Shown here: piece by piece, positions 62,123 through 64,000 of the stretch | How positions within the stretch are numbered: the first letter of the stretch is position 1 | Layout: each line of letters opens with the position of its first letter | Source: Tetrahymena elliotti 4EA | Taxonomy: Eukaryota > Ciliophora > Oligohymenophorea > Hymenostomatida > Tetrahymenidae | Length of the DNA stretch: 64,000 nucleotides | Assembly (NCBI GenBank): GCA_000231825.2 | Contig: AFXF02001633.1 | Coordinates: 124,001-188,000, forward strand | Direction: 5' to 3' | Made by a program: the position numbers and the translations under genes | Notes under the pieces: model-generated | The model's input: the letters and a program-made list of their open reading frames with translations, nothing else | The model's database searches: none | Told to the model about the DNA's origin: nothing

Positions 62123-64000
62123 ATGAATCTTTTTTCTCTTTTATCTATCAGACAAGTGGCGATTCTAGTGGTTGTATATTAATTGCTCAATCTTTTTAGA
62201 GTCGTTTTGGCTGATGGGAATTGTTCATAAACGGGTTGTATTTCATGCCCACATGGATAAGAAGCTTGCTACTAATGTACGACAAGCTATGTATTGATAA
62301 ACTACAACTGTGTTCCTGTCTCATCGCAATCAGAATTCTCTTATTTTGCTGTATAAGATAATAATGGAGGTAAGCTAACATTTGACTTTGAATTTACTCT
62401 GTATCTCAAAATAACTGAACTATCATTTTTCACAATCAAATTTATTTCTACTTCAAAAATGCTATTATAAAAACAAATTTAATAAATATAAACAAAGTCT
62501 TAGTTTAATATTCCGAAATATGCCCAGAAGAGACCAGCTATATTGATGATTCAGCAACTCCTTCTATTTGCAAACGTAAAAAAACTAAATAAAAATTTAT
62601 TTTATTTTGTTACACTAGAAAATAAACTCAAGCAAAAAAATTTTAATATATTCTATCAATAAATTCCTCTTTTTAACAAATAAATTAGCATGCCCAGCCC
62701 AATGTGATGGTTGCTTTCTTCAAGCTCAATAAAATGGATCTTCAAAAGTATAATGTTGGGATTGCGCTTTGGGATATTATATGCAAAATTCATTAGGCTA
62801 TTAAGAAGCAGATAGGTATAGTCCTACATGGAATCCAACTTGTGTTCGTAATTAAAAAAATCAATTAATTATTTAATAAATCCTAAACTTATATTTTATG
62901 AAAAGAAATAACATAGCCCTAAACCTTAAATTTGGTAATTACAATTACTCCAACTGTTTAAAGCTCAGAGCTTTCATCAATTCCTAATTACAGTTGTAGT
63001 AGTCAATCTTTGACTTTTGGAAGTTTTTTTACTGCTTTAGCATTTGTTGAAACAGTATGCTCAAAAACGCACACTTAAGGGTAGCTTACTTTTACCTTTC
63101 AAAACGGTATTCATTACATAATGATAGATAATCAGCTCTACTCAAATAAAGAAAATGATCCCAATTTTGTTTTTGAATTTTTTAGAAATTCTAACTATGA
63201 AATCACAATAAAGTAATTTTAAAATTGATTTAAATTTTAATTTGAGAATAAAGACAAACTGTTTTCAAAAATAAATTATTTTCATTTTTATTTTAAATTA
63301 TTTGTTTAATTTAAAAAAAATACATTTTTTATATCATTAAAGCTCAGAATCAAGTAAAAATCAGGTTACTCTCTACTGGAGGACTGAAAAAATTAGATTT
63401 TTCGTTTTCAATTCTTTGACACTTGAAAAAATTACAATTGATGGAAATGAAAACAAACTTTATGGTATTTAATTAAAAAAAATAATGATAATTTTACTAA
63501 TATTCTAACAAAACTAAGCTAATTTTAATGATGTAAGCTAATGCTTTACCAAGAGATAATTATGTTGTGGTAGTTCTACTCCTTAAAGTTACAAATGCGA
63601 TTATGGTCCAAAAAGATAGTACAGAGCTACAGGAAAAACTTATTAACCTGATGCAGTTGGTATGGGATTAATTAATTTAATGTCTTCTTAGAGATATACA
63701 GATAGTACAAAACCTTTAATAATGATTAGTGTAAATAATATATAGATAATATTTTTTTAAGAAAATACAAAATACTTAAAAAAATTAGAATATTGATATT
63801 CGTAATATGATGATGTTTTATCCAGATAGTATCAGATATTTTATTAAAATCCATTCTAATAATGGATTTATCAGCTTAGATACTGTGAATATAGATAAAT
63901 ATTATTTCACAGGAGGTTTAATTTCAAACTATAGGTACGTATAGCCTAAGAGAGCATCATATTCTTTTATAGATCAAGATATTGGTTTGCAAAGAAGGTA
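62123..64000 (+). CDS. Secreted cysteine-rich surface protein, cut by window edge
   Basis: The gene starts at an ATG at 62123 and runs past the right edge. The first 30 residues form a signal peptide (hydrophobic VAILVVVYQLLNLF, then likely cleavage after VVLA). Cysteine-rich repeats follow: CSQTGCISCPHGQEACYQC, a CPEETSYIDD segment, and CPAQCDGCFLQAQ with CWDCALGYYM, in the style of furin-like or growth-factor-receptor repeats common in ciliate surface proteins. Exon 1 ends at 62369; exons then lie at about 62512-62574, 62690-62851, 62910-63214, 63340-63463 and beyond, split by short AT-rich introns. Later parts, including KRQLCCGSS, keep paired cysteines. Role is probably surface or secreted adhesion; the C-terminus is not in view. 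Confidence 0.75.

Overview
The window reads as ciliate nuclear DNA, most likely Tetrahymena or a close oligohymenophorean relative. It is very AT-rich. Genes become readable only when TAA and TAG are glutamine and TGA is the sole stop. Short AT-rich GT...AG introns of about 40 to 280 bp interrupt most genes. Standard-code ORFs are therefore mostly exon scraps or antisense shadows. All gene models here were rebuilt by hand with that code. In almost every complete model the exon lengths sum to a multiple of three with matching splice phases. Similarity statements are from memory of the families; no search was run.

Layout. 1-4870: mostly gene-free, with two hairpin-rich, less AT-rich islands that could be structured RNAs or old mobile DNA. 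4871-7483: a small unknown gene (-) divergent from a galactokinase-family gene (+) whose catalytic motifs are all altered. 8046-10274: a ten-exon SLC30A9/ZnT9-like cation-efflux protein. 10976-15504: two tandem, recently duplicated Ser/Thr kinases. 16680-18489: UDP-N-acetylglucosamine pyrophosphorylase. 18816-20148: an LRRC23-like leucine-rich-repeat (radial spoke) protein. 20636-22027: an unknown helical protein. 22844-24364 (-): SepSecS, the last enzyme of selenocysteine-tRNA synthesis. 24868-26696: a third kinase of the same family, with DFS in place of DFG.

28608-43725 is dominated by two giant paralogous membrane proteins (2014 and 1947 aa) with a PAS-like core and membrane blocks at both ends, of the Tiny-macrocysts-B type. 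Between them lie a probable pseudogene and a small two-exon ORF. 45316-47667: a Q/N/K-rich coiled-coil protein. 48177-50671 (-): a beta-propeller-like protein with a C-terminal CxxC...CxxC, possibly TFIIIC90-like. 51933-55131: an R3H-domain protein with very long prion-like Q/N tracts. 56363-57664: an unknown one-exon gene. 58493-59632: an FAD monooxygenase. 60111-60650: a small membrane protein. 60961-61474: a four-exon signal peptidase complex subunit 1 that is invisible to ORF finders. 62123 to the edge: a secreted cysteine-rich surface protein.

There is no operon logic. Neighbours are functionally unrelated, and linkage reflects local duplication (kinases, PAS membrane proteins). I saw no tRNA or rRNA gene, CRISPR array, bacterial insertion sequence, telomeric C4A2 tract or perfect Tetrahymena chromosome-breakage sequence.
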